DNA of 64,000 bases. Origin: CAXMST01 sp963793415. Lineage in GTDB: Bacteria; Actinomycetota; Thermoleophilia; Solirubrobacterales; 70-9. The notes below the pieces were generated by a model that worked only from the letters and a program-made list of their open reading frames with translations, searched no databases and was not told where the DNA came from. Position numbers and translations under genes: made by a program. Every line of letters begins with the position of its first letter. Positions within the stretch are counted from its first letter, which is position 1. The DNA lies in NCBI GenBank assembly GCA_963793415.1, contig CAWCAC010000002.1:2046001-2110000 (forward strand), given 5' to 3'. Positions 52,177 through 60,585 of this stretch are shown here, in pieces.

Positions 52177-53108
52177 AGTTCGCGGTATTGAGCAGGAGGG
52201 CGTCGCTGTACTCGACGCGACGGTTGGTTGAGGCAGGCCGCGAGCGCGGCCACGAGATGCACGTGATCAACTACGTGCGCTGCTACATGGACATCACCTC
52301 GCGCAAGCCGCAGGTGATGTTCCGCGGCGAGCCGGTCTCCGGCTTCGACGCCGTGATCCCCCGCGTCGGCGCCAGCCACGCCTTCTACGGCGCCTCGGTC
52401 GTGCGCCAGTTTGAGATGATGGGCACCTTCTCCTCGAACGAGTCACAGGGCATCAATCGCGCCCATGACAAGCTGCGCCAGCTGCAGTTGCTCGCCCGGG
52501 CCGGGATCGGTCTGCCCGTGACAGGGTTCGCGCACGACGCTCAGGACATCGACGGCATCCTCGAGACGGTCGGCGGTGCCCCGGTCGTCGTCAAGCTGCT
52601 CGCGGGCACGCAGGGCAAGGGCGTCGTCCTCGCCGAGACCCGCAAGGCGGCGGAGTCGGTGATCGGCGCCTTCCGCGAGCTCGACGCCAACATCCTCGTA
52701 CAGGAGTTCATCAAGGAGTCGAGGGGCTCCGACATCCGCGCCTTCGTCGTCGGCGGCCGCGTCGTCGCAGCGATGGAGCGGCATGCGGCCCCGGGCGAGT
52801 TCCGCTCCAACATCCACCGCGGCGGTTCGGCCGAGAAGGTGACGTTGACGCCGGAGGAGCGGGCGACTGCGAAGAAGGCGGCGAAGACGATCGGCCTGGC
52901 GGTCGCCGGCGTCGACATGATGCGCTCCAACCAGGGGCCCGTCGTGCTCGAGGTCAACAGCTCCCCCGGTCTCGAGGGAATCGAGGAGGCGACCGGCGTC
53001 GACATCGCCGGCGAGGTGATCAAGTTCCTCGAGACCCGGCTGCGGCCCAAGCCCGCGAAGCGGACGCGGCCGCGGAAGGCGAAGACGCGCACGAGGACGA
53101 AGGCATAG
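52173..53108 (+). CDS. rimK: RimK-like ATP-grasp glutamate ligase
   Basis: 311 residues. N-terminal domain (1-95) with VIPRVGASHAFYGASVVRQFE. ATP-grasp domain (about 95-285): PVVVKLLAGTQGKGVVLAE (the lysine of the P-loop-like GTQGKGV), LVQEFIKESRGSDIRAFVVGG, FRSNIHRGGSAEKV and VVLEVNSSPGLEGIEEATG (Mg2+ ligands E and N). The C-terminus is a Lys/Arg-rich tail (about 287-311). RimK adds Glu residues to peptide or protein C-termini. The location after murT-gatD suggests a target other than ribosomal S6. Confidence 0.88.
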   Translation: MKFAVLSRRASLYSTRRLVEAGRERGHEMHVINYVRCYMDITSRKPQVMFRGEPVSGFDAVIPRVGASHAFYGASVVRQFEMMGTFSSNESQGINRAHDKLRQLQLLARAGIGLPVTGFAHDAQDIDGILETVGGAPVVVKLLAGTQGKGVVLAETRKAAESVIGAFRELDANILVQEFIKESRGSDIRAFVVGGRVVAAMERHAAPGEFRSNIHRGGSAEKVTLTPEERATAKKAAKTIGLAVAGVDMMRSNQGPVVLEVNSSPGLEGIEEATGVDIAGEVIKFLETRLRPKPAKRTRPRKAKTRTRTKA

Positions 53109-53110
53109 CG

Positions 53111-54121
53111 GTGAGCGAACCGCGCGAGCCGATCGAGATCGGCGGCACGTCCGTCGCTGCCGGCACGCGCGAGGACGTCGAGATCCACGTCGAGCGACTC
53201 GCCAGCGGTCCCTGGATCTCGATCCCCGCCGTCGTCCTGCATGGTCGCCGCGAGGGGCCGGCGGTATCGATCTCGGCGGCCGTCCACGGCGACGAGATCA
53301 ACGGCGTCGAAGTCGTGCGGCAACTGCTCGGCACGATCCGGCCCGAGGAGCTCGCCGGAACCCTGATCCTCGTACCCGTCGTCAACCAGCTCGGGTTCAT
53401 GGCGGGCGAGCGCTACCTGCCGGACCGCCGTGACCTCAACCGCTCCTTTCCGGGGTCGACCCGCGGCTCGCTCGCCGGCCGGCTCGCCCACCTGTTCATG
53501 GGCGAGATCATCAGCCGCTGCGACCTCGGCATCGACTTGCACTCCGGCTCCGACGGCCGCGCCAACCTGCCGCAGATCCGCGCCGATCTCGACGACCCGG
53601 TGACTCGCGAGGCGGCGCTCGCCTTCGGAGCGCCGGTCAGTCTCCACTCCCGCACCCGCGACGGCTCGCTGCGCGAGGCCGCGACCCAGGCCGGAATGAC
53701 GATGCTGCTGTTCGAGGGCGGCGAGGACAACCGCTACGACGACTACGCGATCGAGTTCGCCTACGACGGCGTGATCCGGGTGCTGCACTGGCTCGGGATG
53801 GTCGATGCCTCGCCCGGCAGCTCGGTGCGAACGACCGTGAGCCGCGCCAGCCGCTGGGTCCGCGCCCCGCGCGGCGGCCTCCTGCGGCGCGAGGTAGGAC
53901 TCGGCAACACGGTCGAGCGGCGCCAGGTTCTCGGCCACATCTCCGACATCTGGGGTCGCGGCAACCTCGCGGTCCGCTCCCCGGTCGCCGGGATCGTGAT
54001 CGGAGAGGCGCACCGCCCCCGCGCGAACCAAGGCGACGCCCTATTCCACATCGCCGAGCCCGAGGGTATCGAGGGCGCCGCCGACGACGCCGGTCCCGAG
54101 GGCGACGGCGAGACCGTCTGA
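53111..54121 (+). CDS. succinylglutamate desuccinylase/aspartoacylase-family hydrolase
   Basis: 336 residues from a GTG start 2 bases after rimK. Zinc-carboxypeptidase-like fold with the first metal motif H59-G-D-E62-I-N-G and the third ligand in IDLHSG (H144). RDLNRSFPG is the substrate-binding Arg region, and TMLLFEGGEDNRYDD carries the catalytic Glu. The C-terminal beta domain (about 230-310) resembles a lipoyl/biotinyl-like hammerhead (RSPVAGIVIGEA). The family removes acyl or Glu groups from amino acids and peptides. The zinc protease-RimK-AspA trio is a known association, probably adding and trimming Glu on a shared target. Confidence 0.85.
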   Translation: MSEPREPIEIGGTSVAAGTREDVEIHVERLASGPWISIPAVVLHGRREGPAVSISAAVHGDEINGVEVVRQLLGTIRPEELAGTLILVPVVNQLGFMAGERYLPDRRDLNRSFPGSTRGSLAGRLAHLFMGEIISRCDLGIDLHSGSDGRANLPQIRADLDDPVTREAALAFGAPVSLHSRTRDGSLREAATQAGMTMLLFEGGEDNRYDDYAIEFAYDGVIRVLHWLGMVDASPGSSVRTTVSRASRWVRAPRGGLLRREVGLGNTVERRQVLGHISDIWGRGNLAVRSPVAGIVIGEAHRPRANQGDALFHIAEPEGIEGAADDAGPEGDGETV

Positions 54122-54156
54122 CCGACGCACAAGCGCCTGCCCCGCGCCGCGACCCC

Positions 54157-54206
54157 GCCGAACGCGCAGGATCCGGCCCCATAGGGGCGGATCGCGCACG
54201 TTCGGC
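54157..54206. terminator. long imperfect hairpin between convergent genes
   Basis: GCCGAACG (54157-54164) pairs with CGTTCGGC (54199-54206), and inner segments GATCC/GGATC and GCCCC/GGGGC close on ATA. It lies between the aspartoacylase-like and dut stops. Its CGAACG...CGTTCG outer stem recalls the inverted repeat at 30461-30506. Confidence 0.5.
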
Positions 54207-54229
54207 AGCGCGCCCGCACCCGTCGACGC

Positions 54230-54673
54230 CTAGCGACCAGTGGAGCCGAAGCCGCCTTCGCCCCGGGCGGAGTCCTCGAGCTCGTCCACCCCGAGCGGCG
54301 CCAGCGCCGTGAACGGAACCACGAGCAACTGCGCGATGCGGTCGCCGGCCTCGATCCGGAAGGCTTCCTCGCGATCGGTGTTGAGCAGCAGGACCCGGAC
54401 CTCGCCGCGGTAGCCCGAGTCGATCAGGCCGGGGGCGTTGACCAGCGAGATCCCGTGCCTGGCGGCGTTGCCGCTGCGCGGCAGCACGAGGCCGGCGCAG
54501 CCGTCGGGAACCGCGATCGCAATCCCGCATCCGACCATCGCCCTGCGGCCGGGCTCGATCGTCGCCTCCGCGGCCGCATAGAGGTCGAGGCCGGCGTCGC
54601 CGTCGTTTGCTCTCGATGGCAACCGGGCCGCAGGGTCGAGCAGCTTGACGCCGAGCTCGGAGGGGCCGCTCAC
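54230..54673 (-). CDS. dut: dUTP diphosphatase
   Basis: 147 residues. All five motifs of the trimeric dUTPase are visible: DGDAGLDLYAA (1), LPRSGNAARHG (2), GLIDSGYRGEV (3), GDRIAQLLVVPF (4) and the C-terminal arm GEGGFGSTGR (5). It hydrolyses dUTP to dUMP and PPi, keeping uracil out of DNA and feeding dTMP synthesis. Its start overlaps the hflX stop by 4 bases, so it is the downstream partner of hflX. Confidence 0.95.
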   Translation of the reverse strand: MSGPSELGVKLLDPAARLPSRANDGDAGLDLYAAAEATIEPGRRAMVGCGIAIAVPDGCAGLVLPRSGNAARHGISLVNAPGLIDSGYRGEVRVLLLNTDREEAFRIEAGDRIAQLLVVPFTALAPLGVDELEDSARGEGGFGSTGR

Positions 54674-56031
54674 GCTGCTGCCGGCCCGGCGCCGTTGTCG
54701 CCGTCGGCCCCCGTCGCCGCGTAGGGCGCGAAGCGGTGTGCGACCGCGATCGGGACCTTGGCCTGTACGTGGACGCCCTCGGGACCGTCCTCGCGCTCGA
54801 TCCGGCCCGCGACCGCATGGAGCTCGCTCAGCGCGGCGCCCTCCTCGTAGGGAAAGAGCAGGTCCATCGGCCGCAGAGTCTCCTCGAACGCCTTCTCGAT
54901 CGCGTCGAGCAGCTCGGGAATGCCCTCGCCCGTCGCCGCCGAGACGCCGATCGCCTCACGCTCGCCGACCAGCAACCGCGATCGTTCCTCGTCGTCGAGC
55001 AGATCGAGCTTGTTGAAGACGACGAGCCGCGGCGCCTCGTCGGCCCCGATCTCGGCCAACACGGTCTCGACCGCCTCCATCGCCGCGGCTCGCGCCTCGA
55101 GCGGATCGGAGGCATCTACGACGTGGACGATCAGATCGGCACGGGTGGTCTCCTCGAGCGTCGCCTTGAAGGCGTCGACGAGTGCGTGCGGCAGCTTGCG
55201 GATGAATCCGACCGTGTCGGTCAGCAGGTAGCGGCGTCCGTTGTGCTCGTAGGCGCGCGTCGTTGGATCGAGCGTATGAAAGAGCCTGTCGCCGACGCCG
55301 ACACCGGCCCCGGTGACTGCGTTGAGCAGCGTCGACTTGCCGGCGTTGGTGTAGCCGGCGAGAGCCACGGTCGGCAGCGCCGAGCGCTCGCGCGAGGCGC
55401 GCATCGTGCCGCGGACCTTGTCGACCTCGACGAGGCGCCGCCGCAGGGCGCTGATCCGGTCGCGAGCGAGCCGCCGGTCGGTCTCGATCTGGGATTCGCC
55501 CGGGCCCCTGGTCCCGATGCCCCCGTCCATGCGTCCTGCGCCGAGGCGCTCGAGGTGGGTCCACAGCCCCCGCATCCGGGCGAGGTTGTACTCGAGCTGC
55601 GCGAGCTCGACCTGGAGCTTGCCCTCGGCAGAGTGAGCGTGGTCGGCGAAGATGTCGAGGATCACGGCGGTGCGGTCGATGACCGGCACGCCGAGCTCCT
55701 TCTCGAGGTTGCGTTCCTGGCGCGGCAGCAGCTCGTCGTCGCAGGCGATCAGGTTCGCGTCCGCCTCCTTGATCGCAGCCTTCAGCTCCGCGAGCTTGCC
55801 GCGGCCGAAGTAGCGGTCCGGGTCGGGCTCGGGCCGGCGCTGGACGAGCTCGCCCGCGGTCGCGACGCCGGCGGTCTTCAGCAACTCCTTGAGCTCGGCC
55901 AGCGGATCCTCGCCCGGGTCGGTGGCGCTGACCCCGATCGCGAGCGCCCGCTGGCGCGCGCGCGGGTTGACCACGCCCGAGACGGTCCCGTCCGCAGCCT
56001 TAGGCTCGCTCACTTCGATCTCGGTGCCCAT
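54670..56031 (-). CDS. hflX: GTPase HflX
   Basis: 453 residues. N-terminal HflX domain with a Gly-rich nucleotide-contact region (MDGGIGTRGPGESQIETDRR, about 165-185) and a long coiled segment. The GTPase domain (about 215-375) has G1 GYTNAGKST, G3 DTVGFIRKLPHALVDAF, G4 NKLD and G5 VSAATGEG. HflX binds 50S or 70S ribosomes and splits stalled ones during stress. The C-terminal domain (about 380-453) is present. It is in one transcript with dut. Confidence 0.95.
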   Translation of the reverse strand: MGTEIEVSEPKAADGTVSGVVNPRARQRALAIGVSATDPGEDPLAELKELLKTAGVATAGELVQRRPEPDPDRYFGRGKLAELKAAIKEADANLIACDDELLPRQERNLEKELGVPVIDRTAVILDIFADHAHSAEGKLQVELAQLEYNLARMRGLWTHLERLGAGRMDGGIGTRGPGESQIETDRRLARDRISALRRRLVEVDKVRGTMRASRERSALPTVALAGYTNAGKSTLLNAVTGAGVGVGDRLFHTLDPTTRAYEHNGRRYLLTDTVGFIRKLPHALVDAFKATLEETTRADLIVHVVDASDPLEARAAAMEAVETVLAEIGADEAPRLVVFNKLDLLDDEERSRLLVGEREAIGVSAATGEGIPELLDAIEKAFEETLRPMDLLFPYEEGAALSELHAVAGRIEREDGPEGVHVQAKVPIAVAHRFAPYAATGADGDNGAGPAAA

Positions 56032-56064
56032 CCCGATCAGTGTAGGAAACGCCCTGGCGGGCGT

Positions 56065-56919
56065 TCAGCCGGGGCAGGACAGGGGTGGGCTCGCGGTCCG
56101 CCGCAGGCCGATGTCGCTCACGTAGGGGAGCGCTTCGGCCTCACAAGCGTTGGCGATCGCCCGCTCCTCGACGGCGGAGCCGGCGCGCGCCGCGTAGTCT
56201 GTCGCCATCGTCAGCAGCCCAGCGTCGCCGATCGACCCGAGCTCGCGCTGGGCGCGCCTGATCGCCCCCGGCCCGTTGACCTCGTATCGGCGGCGATCGA
56301 AGTCGAAGGTCCCCGTGACGTCTTCGCGGTTCCAGCCGTCGAGCTCGTCGAGCATCGGCCCGATGATCGAGTAGCCGTTCTGCGCGAACAAGAGCCCGCC
56401 GTCGGAGTGGACGAGCCGGCTCAGCGCGTGAACGAGCTTGCGCATTCCGGCGGCCTGGCGCCGGTAGACCTCGATCATGTCGACGTTGTCGAGGAAGAGG
56501 CCGTCGAAGCCTTTGTCGTAGAGCTTCGGAGCGATCCGGCCCGCGACCTGGCGCCGGTAGCCGCGGGCGCCGACCCGCGCGTAGTACTCGCCCTCCCAGT
56601 CCTTCCATGCAGCTAGCCGGTACGGCTTCAGGCTCTCGTACCACGGCCGGTAGTTCTCGATCGTGCCGACGCTCAGGTACCCGAGCACGACCGTGCCCTG
56701 CTCGTGGAGCTCGGCGACCATCTTCGGCCTCGCCTCCTGACCGTCGACGACGAGCAGGTCGTAGCCGGCATACCGCTCGGTGAGATCGCCCTTCAGCGTT
56801 CCCGACCCGATCGCGAAGCCCCAGCTCTCGAGCTCGCCGAGCCCGGCACGCCCTGGATCGGCGCCGGCCGCGGCGGGCCAGAGCAGCAGCGCGAGGACGA
56901 TCAGCAGGACCGGGATCAT
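56065..56919 (-). CDS. secreted GH114/TM1410-like glycosidase-related protein
   Basis: 284 residues with a signal peptide (1-20, IPVLLIVLALLLWPAAAGA). The TIM-barrel of the endo-alpha-1,4-polygalactosaminidase-related group is visible: YDLLVVDGQE, VLGYLSVGTIENYRPWYES, AWKDWEGEYYA, KGFDGLFLDNVDMIEVYR (acidic residues of the active-site strand), and LLFAQNGYSII. It probably cleaves or binds an extracellular amino-sugar polymer; the substrate is unproven. It is divergent from the next membrane protein gene. Confidence 0.75.
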   Translation of the reverse strand: MIPVLLIVLALLLWPAAAGADPGRAGLGELESWGFAIGSGTLKGDLTERYAGYDLLVVDGQEARPKMVAELHEQGTVVLGYLSVGTIENYRPWYESLKPYRLAAWKDWEGEYYARVGARGYRRQVAGRIAPKLYDKGFDGLFLDNVDMIEVYRRQAAGMRKLVHALSRLVHSDGGLLFAQNGYSIIGPMLDELDGWNREDVTGTFDFDRRRYEVNGPGAIRRAQRELGSIGDAGLLTMATDYAARAGSAVEERAIANACEAEALPYVSDIGLRRTASPPLSCPG

Positions 56920-56994
56920 CGGGGGCCGAGCATAGACTGCGCCGGTGGCGCGCTCAGGGGCTCAGAGGCGGATTCGGGGAAAGCGGGACGAGCG

Positions 56995-57477
56995 GTGATC
57001 GTCCGGCTGGTCGTCGTCTTCACGCTCGGGATCGCCGCGGTCGTCGGCTTGTTCGCGTTCCTGTCGACCGAAGACCACGAGAAGGCAGTCGACACCGTCG
57101 CCGCGCTCGAGTGGGTCCAGGACCCGAACGCCTACGCGCCCGAGCGCCTGCCCCGGGACCGGGTCGCGATCGGGCGGATCGAGAACATCAGCTCCGATCG
57201 GATCGAGGCCGACGCCGAGGACTTCGAGGTACGCGACGCCGCCGGCCGCGAGCTGTTCGCGAGATTGCAGTTCATCGACGCCTACGCCGAAGTGCCCGAG
57301 ACAGGCGACGAGGAGCTGCAGATCGGCGTCGACCTCGAGCTCGCCCCGGGCGCGAGCTCGCCGCTGACGGTCCGCTACCGGCTCGATCGCCGCGCCGTGC
57401 CGCCGGCGTCGGTCTACTTCAAGGAGGTCCCGGCGTTGGAGCTGCCGGCTGAGGACCAAGGCGCCGCAGCCCCCTGA
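56995..57477 (+). CDS. single-pass membrane protein, unknown function
   Basis: 160 residues from GTG 56995. One N-terminal transmembrane segment (about 1-24, IVRLVVVFTLGIAAVVGLFAFL) and an acidic external beta domain: VAIGRIENISSDRIEADAEDFEVRD, FARLQFIDAYAEVPETGDEEL and LELAPGASSPLTVRYRLDRR. The external part has the strand pattern of a small beta-sandwich (DUF4352-like), but I cannot assign a family. The stop converges on dapL with a 9-base gap. Confidence 0.65.
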   Translation: MIVRLVVVFTLGIAAVVGLFAFLSTEDHEKAVDTVAALEWVQDPNAYAPERLPRDRVAIGRIENISSDRIEADAEDFEVRDAAGRELFARLQFIDAYAEVPETGDEELQIGVDLELAPGASSPLTVRYRLDRRAVPPASVYFKEVPALELPAEDQGAAAP

Positions 57478-57486
57478 GTGCGCCGG

Positions 57487-58656
57487 TCAGCTCAGGTGCT
57501 CGCGCATCCGCTCGACCGCTTCGCTGATCCGCTCGTCCGGGGTCGTCAGCGAGATCCGGAAGAAGCCCTCGCCACTGGGGCCGTACATCGAGCCAGGCGA
57601 GACGATAACGGCCGCCTCCTCGAGCACCAGCTCGCTGAACGTGGTCGAGGTGTGGCCCTCGGGCACCGGAGCCCAGACGTAGATCGTCCCGCGCGGGGCT
57701 TCGACCTCGACGCCGATGTCGGCCAGTGCGGCGACAACGAGATCGCGGCGGCGAGCGTAGATCGCGTTCATCTCCTCGAGTGGCTCCCGAGGACCGCCCA
57801 GCGCTGCGGCGCCGGCCAACTGCACGGCCTCGAACAGGCCCGAGTCGACGTTCGTCTTCAGGCGCCAGTAGGTCTGGATCGCGTCCGAATTGCCGAGGAT
57901 CGCCGCACAGCGCCAGCCGGTCATGTTGTAGCCCTTCGAGAGGCTGAAGACCTCGACGCCAACTTCTTTCGCTCCCGGCGTGGCGAGGAAGCTGGGCGCG
58001 ACGTAGCCGTCGTAAGTCGTCTCCGAGTAGGCGTTGTCGTGGACGACGAGGAACTGATGCTTGTTGGCGAGCTCGACGACCCGCTCGAAGAAGCCCTCCG
58101 GCGCGACTGCGCCGGTCGGGTTGTTCGGGTAGTTGATGAACATCAGGCGCGCCTTCGAGAGCGCCATCTCGTCGATTGCATCGAGATCCGGGGCGAAGCC
58201 GTGCTCCGGCAGCAGCGGCAGCAGCTGGACGTCGGCGCCGGCGAGGATCGGGCCGCCCGTGTAGACGGGGTAGCCGGGATCGGCAGAGAGCGCGACGTCG
58301 CCGGCGTCGAGGAAGGCAAAGCAGAGGTTGTAGATGCACTCCTTCGCTCCGATCGCGGGAATGACCTCGGTCTCGGGATCGATCTCGACGCCGAAGCGGT
58401 CCGCGTAGAAGCTCGCCAGGGCGGTCCGGTACTCCTCACGGCCCCGGTTCGACGGGTAGTGGTGGTTCGCCGGCTCGGCGACCGCGGACTGCATCGCCTC
58501 GACGATGTAGGGGAACGTAGGACGGTCGGGATCGCCGATCCCGAGACTGATCACGTCGATCCCGGCCTTGCGCTTCTCGGCGACGCGGCGCTCGAGCTCG
58601 GCGAACATGTAGGGAGGCATCGCCTCGAGGCGCTTGGACGGATCGGTGCGGGCCAT
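57487..58656 (-). CDS. dapL: LL-diaminopimelate aminotransferase
   Basis: 389 residues from ATG 58656, with AAAGGAA just upstream. Fold-type I PLP enzyme: SLGIGDPDRPTFPYIVEAM and HHYPSNRGREEYRTALASFYADRFGVEIDPETEVIPAIGAKECI are DapL hallmarks. Further on are MFINYPNNPTGAV, VHDNAYSETTYDGY and the Schiff-base lysine in FSLSKGYNMTGWR. It converts tetrahydrodipicolinate directly to LL-DAP, bypassing the acyl-intermediate steps. LL-DAP would then go to DapF (59.7 kb), whose catalytic cysteines are missing here. Confidence 0.9.
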   Translation of the reverse strand: MARTDPSKRLEAMPPYMFAELERRVAEKRKAGIDVISLGIGDPDRPTFPYIVEAMQSAVAEPANHHYPSNRGREEYRTALASFYADRFGVEIDPETEVIPAIGAKECIYNLCFAFLDAGDVALSADPGYPVYTGGPILAGADVQLLPLLPEHGFAPDLDAIDEMALSKARLMFINYPNNPTGAVAPEGFFERVVELANKHQFLVVHDNAYSETTYDGYVAPSFLATPGAKEVGVEVFSLSKGYNMTGWRCAAILGNSDAIQTYWRLKTNVDSGLFEAVQLAGAAALGGPREPLEEMNAIYARRRDLVVAALADIGVEVEAPRGTIYVWAPVPEGHTSTTFSELVLEEAAVIVSPGSMYGPSGEGFFRISLTTPDERISEAVERMREHLS

Positions 58657-58783
58657 GGTTCCTTTCGGGTCGGGCTCTCGGTGCGGGCGCAGGGACGCCG
58701 TGCGGCGCCGCAGGCTAATCGATCCTGCGTCCTGCCAGGGCTGCGTGGCTTTGGCGTGCCCCCGACAGGGTAGGTTCCTTGCG

Positions 58784-59722
58784 ATGAGCGATCGATGGAC
58801 GGCCGAGGACATTCCCGACATGACCGGGCGCACGGCGCTGGTCACCGGGGCCAACAGCGGCATCGGCAAGCAGACGGCACTGGCGCTGGCCGGAGCCGGC
58901 GCGACCGTTCTGCTCGGCTGCCGCGACCCGAAGAAGGCCGCGGTCGCGATGTCGGACATCCTCGACGAGCACCCGGACGCCGAGATCGAGCCGCTGCCCC
59001 TCGATCTCGGCGACCTCGACGTGGTCGCCAAGGCCGCCGATCACGTGCTCGGGCGCGTGCGCCCGCTCGATCTGCTGATCAACAACGCCGGCGTCATGGC
59101 GCCGCCGCGGATGGAGACAGCGCAGGGCTTCGAGCTGCAGTTCGGGACCAACCACCTCGGCCACTTCGCCCTCACCGGCCGGCTGCTGCCGAAGCTGCTC
59201 GAATCGGAGTCCGCGCGGATCGTGACCGTCTCCTCGATGGCCCACCGGCAGGGCAGCATGGACTTCGACGACCTGAACTGGGACGAGGGATACTCGCGCT
59301 GGCCCGCGTACGGGCGCTCGAAGCTCGAGAACCTGCTGTTCACGTTCGAGCTCGACCGCCGTCTGCGCACCGCAGGCGCGAACGCGATCGCCGTCGCCTG
59401 TCACCCGGGGTACGCGGCGACCAACCTGCAGACGAGCGGACCCGGCGAAGGAGTCTTCGGGATCGTCCTCAAGCCGATCGGGATGCTGAGCAACCTGTTC
59501 CTCGCCCAGAGTGACGCGATGGGAGCGCTGCCGACCCTGTACGCGGCGACATCGCCTGACGCCGGGGGCGGCGACTTCATCGGGCCCGACGGGATCGGCG
59601 GCGCCCGCGGTCACCCGAAGAAGGTCGGATGCAGCGAAGCTGCACGCGATCAGGACGACGCGGTCCGGCTGTGGGAGATCTCAGAAGAGCTGACCGGCAT
59701 CAGCTACGACGCTCTCGCCTGA
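58784..59722 (+). CDS. short-chain dehydrogenase/reductase (retinol-dehydrogenase-like)
   Basis: 312 residues from ATG 58784. NAD(P)-binding TGANSGIGK (about residues 21-29), LINNAGVM, and the catalytic set S (VSSMAHRQG) and Y-x3-K (YGRSKLENL). The group is the larger SDR subfamily that includes RDH/WW-domain oxidoreductases, whose members commonly carry the C-terminal YAATSPDAGGGDFIGPDGIG extension. It oxidises or reduces an alcohol/ketone of unknown identity. It is divergent from dapL. Confidence 0.88.
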   Translation: MSDRWTAEDIPDMTGRTALVTGANSGIGKQTALALAGAGATVLLGCRDPKKAAVAMSDILDEHPDAEIEPLPLDLGDLDVVAKAADHVLGRVRPLDLLINNAGVMAPPRMETAQGFELQFGTNHLGHFALTGRLLPKLLESESARIVTVSSMAHRQGSMDFDDLNWDEGYSRWPAYGRSKLENLLFTFELDRRLRTAGANAIAVACHPGYAATNLQTSGPGEGVFGIVLKPIGMLSNLFLAQSDAMGALPTLYAATSPDAGGGDFIGPDGIGGARGHPKKVGCSEAARDQDDAVRLWEISEELTGISYDALA

Positions 59723-59730
59723 GCCGCGGC

Positions 59731-60585
59731 TCAAGCGCGCTCGAGAGCCGCGACGAACTCGGGCGAGAACTCGCCGGCGAACACCGGCGCGGCCGTACCG
59801 GTGAGCAACACGTCGAGCTCCGGCGTCACAGCCACCTCGAGCTCACCGCCGTCGAGGCGGACCGTGATCGGGCTCGGCAACCCGCGCAGGTAGGCGGCGA
59901 TCGCAGCGCCCGAGGCGCCGGTGCCGGAGGAGAGCGTCTCCCCCACCCCGCGCTCGTAGATCCGCGCTCTGACCACCCGCGTCTCCTGGTCCTCGACCCG
60001 CCAGAAGGAGACGTTGGTCCGGTTCGGGAAGAGCCCGCCGGCACCGGCCTCGATCGGGGCACCGACTGCGGCCAGATCGAGATCCTCGAGCCCCTCGCCG
60101 ATCTCGATCGCGCATTGCGGGTTGCCGATCGATACGTGCTGGAACTCGATCTCCTCGCCGCCGACGGCGACGGTCCCGCGGCCGTCGGCGGGCCCGTCGG
60201 GGAAGTCCGCTGAGGCGGTCGCGGCGCGGCCCATCTCGACCCGGGCCGAGCCCGGACCGGTCAGCGTCGGCGTGATCGCACCCGCCATCGTCGAGATCGT
60301 GAAGGTGTCTTCCTCCGTCCAGCCGGCGCGACGCAGGTAGAGCACCGCCTCGCGGACACCATTACCGGAGAGCTCCGCCTCGGACCCGTCGGGGTTGAAG
60401 ATCCGCAGCGTCGCCACGAAGCGCGGCTCGGCGCTGCTGGCGAGCAGCAGGATGCCGTCCGAGTGACAACCGAAGTGGGCCGCGCAGATCGCGGACACGC
60501 GCGCCGGTGTGAGCTCGAACGGGAGCTCCTCGGCCTCGAGCACGATGTAGTCGTTGCCGAGCGCCTGCCATTTCTCGAACCTCAT
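59731..60585 (-). CDS. dapF: diaminopimelate epimerase homologue lacking both catalytic Cys
   Basis: 284 residues from ATG 60585. Two-lobed DapF fold with FEKWQALGNDYIVLE at the start and IGNPQCAIEI and FPNRTNVSF in the second half. The two acid/base cysteines of DapF (C73 and C217 in Escherichia) are both Ser here: S73 in EAELSGNGVRE (usual form CGNG) and S220 in GETLSSGTGASG (usual form ACGTG). The codons are TCC in both, so no misread selenocysteine is involved. The start overlaps the miaA stop by 4 bases. Epimerase activity is therefore uncertain; see findings. Confidence 0.85.
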   Translation of the reverse strand: MRFEKWQALGNDYIVLEAEELPFELTPARVSAICAAHFGCHSDGILLLASSAEPRFVATLRIFNPDGSEAELSGNGVREAVLYLRRAGWTEEDTFTISTMAGAITPTLTGPGSARVEMGRAATASADFPDGPADGRGTVAVGGEEIEFQHVSIGNPQCAIEIGEGLEDLDLAAVGAPIEAGAGGLFPNRTNVSFWRVEDQETRVVRARIYERGVGETLSSGTGASGAAIAAYLRGLPSPITVRLDGGELEVAVTPELDVLLTGTAAPVFAGEFSPEFVAALERA

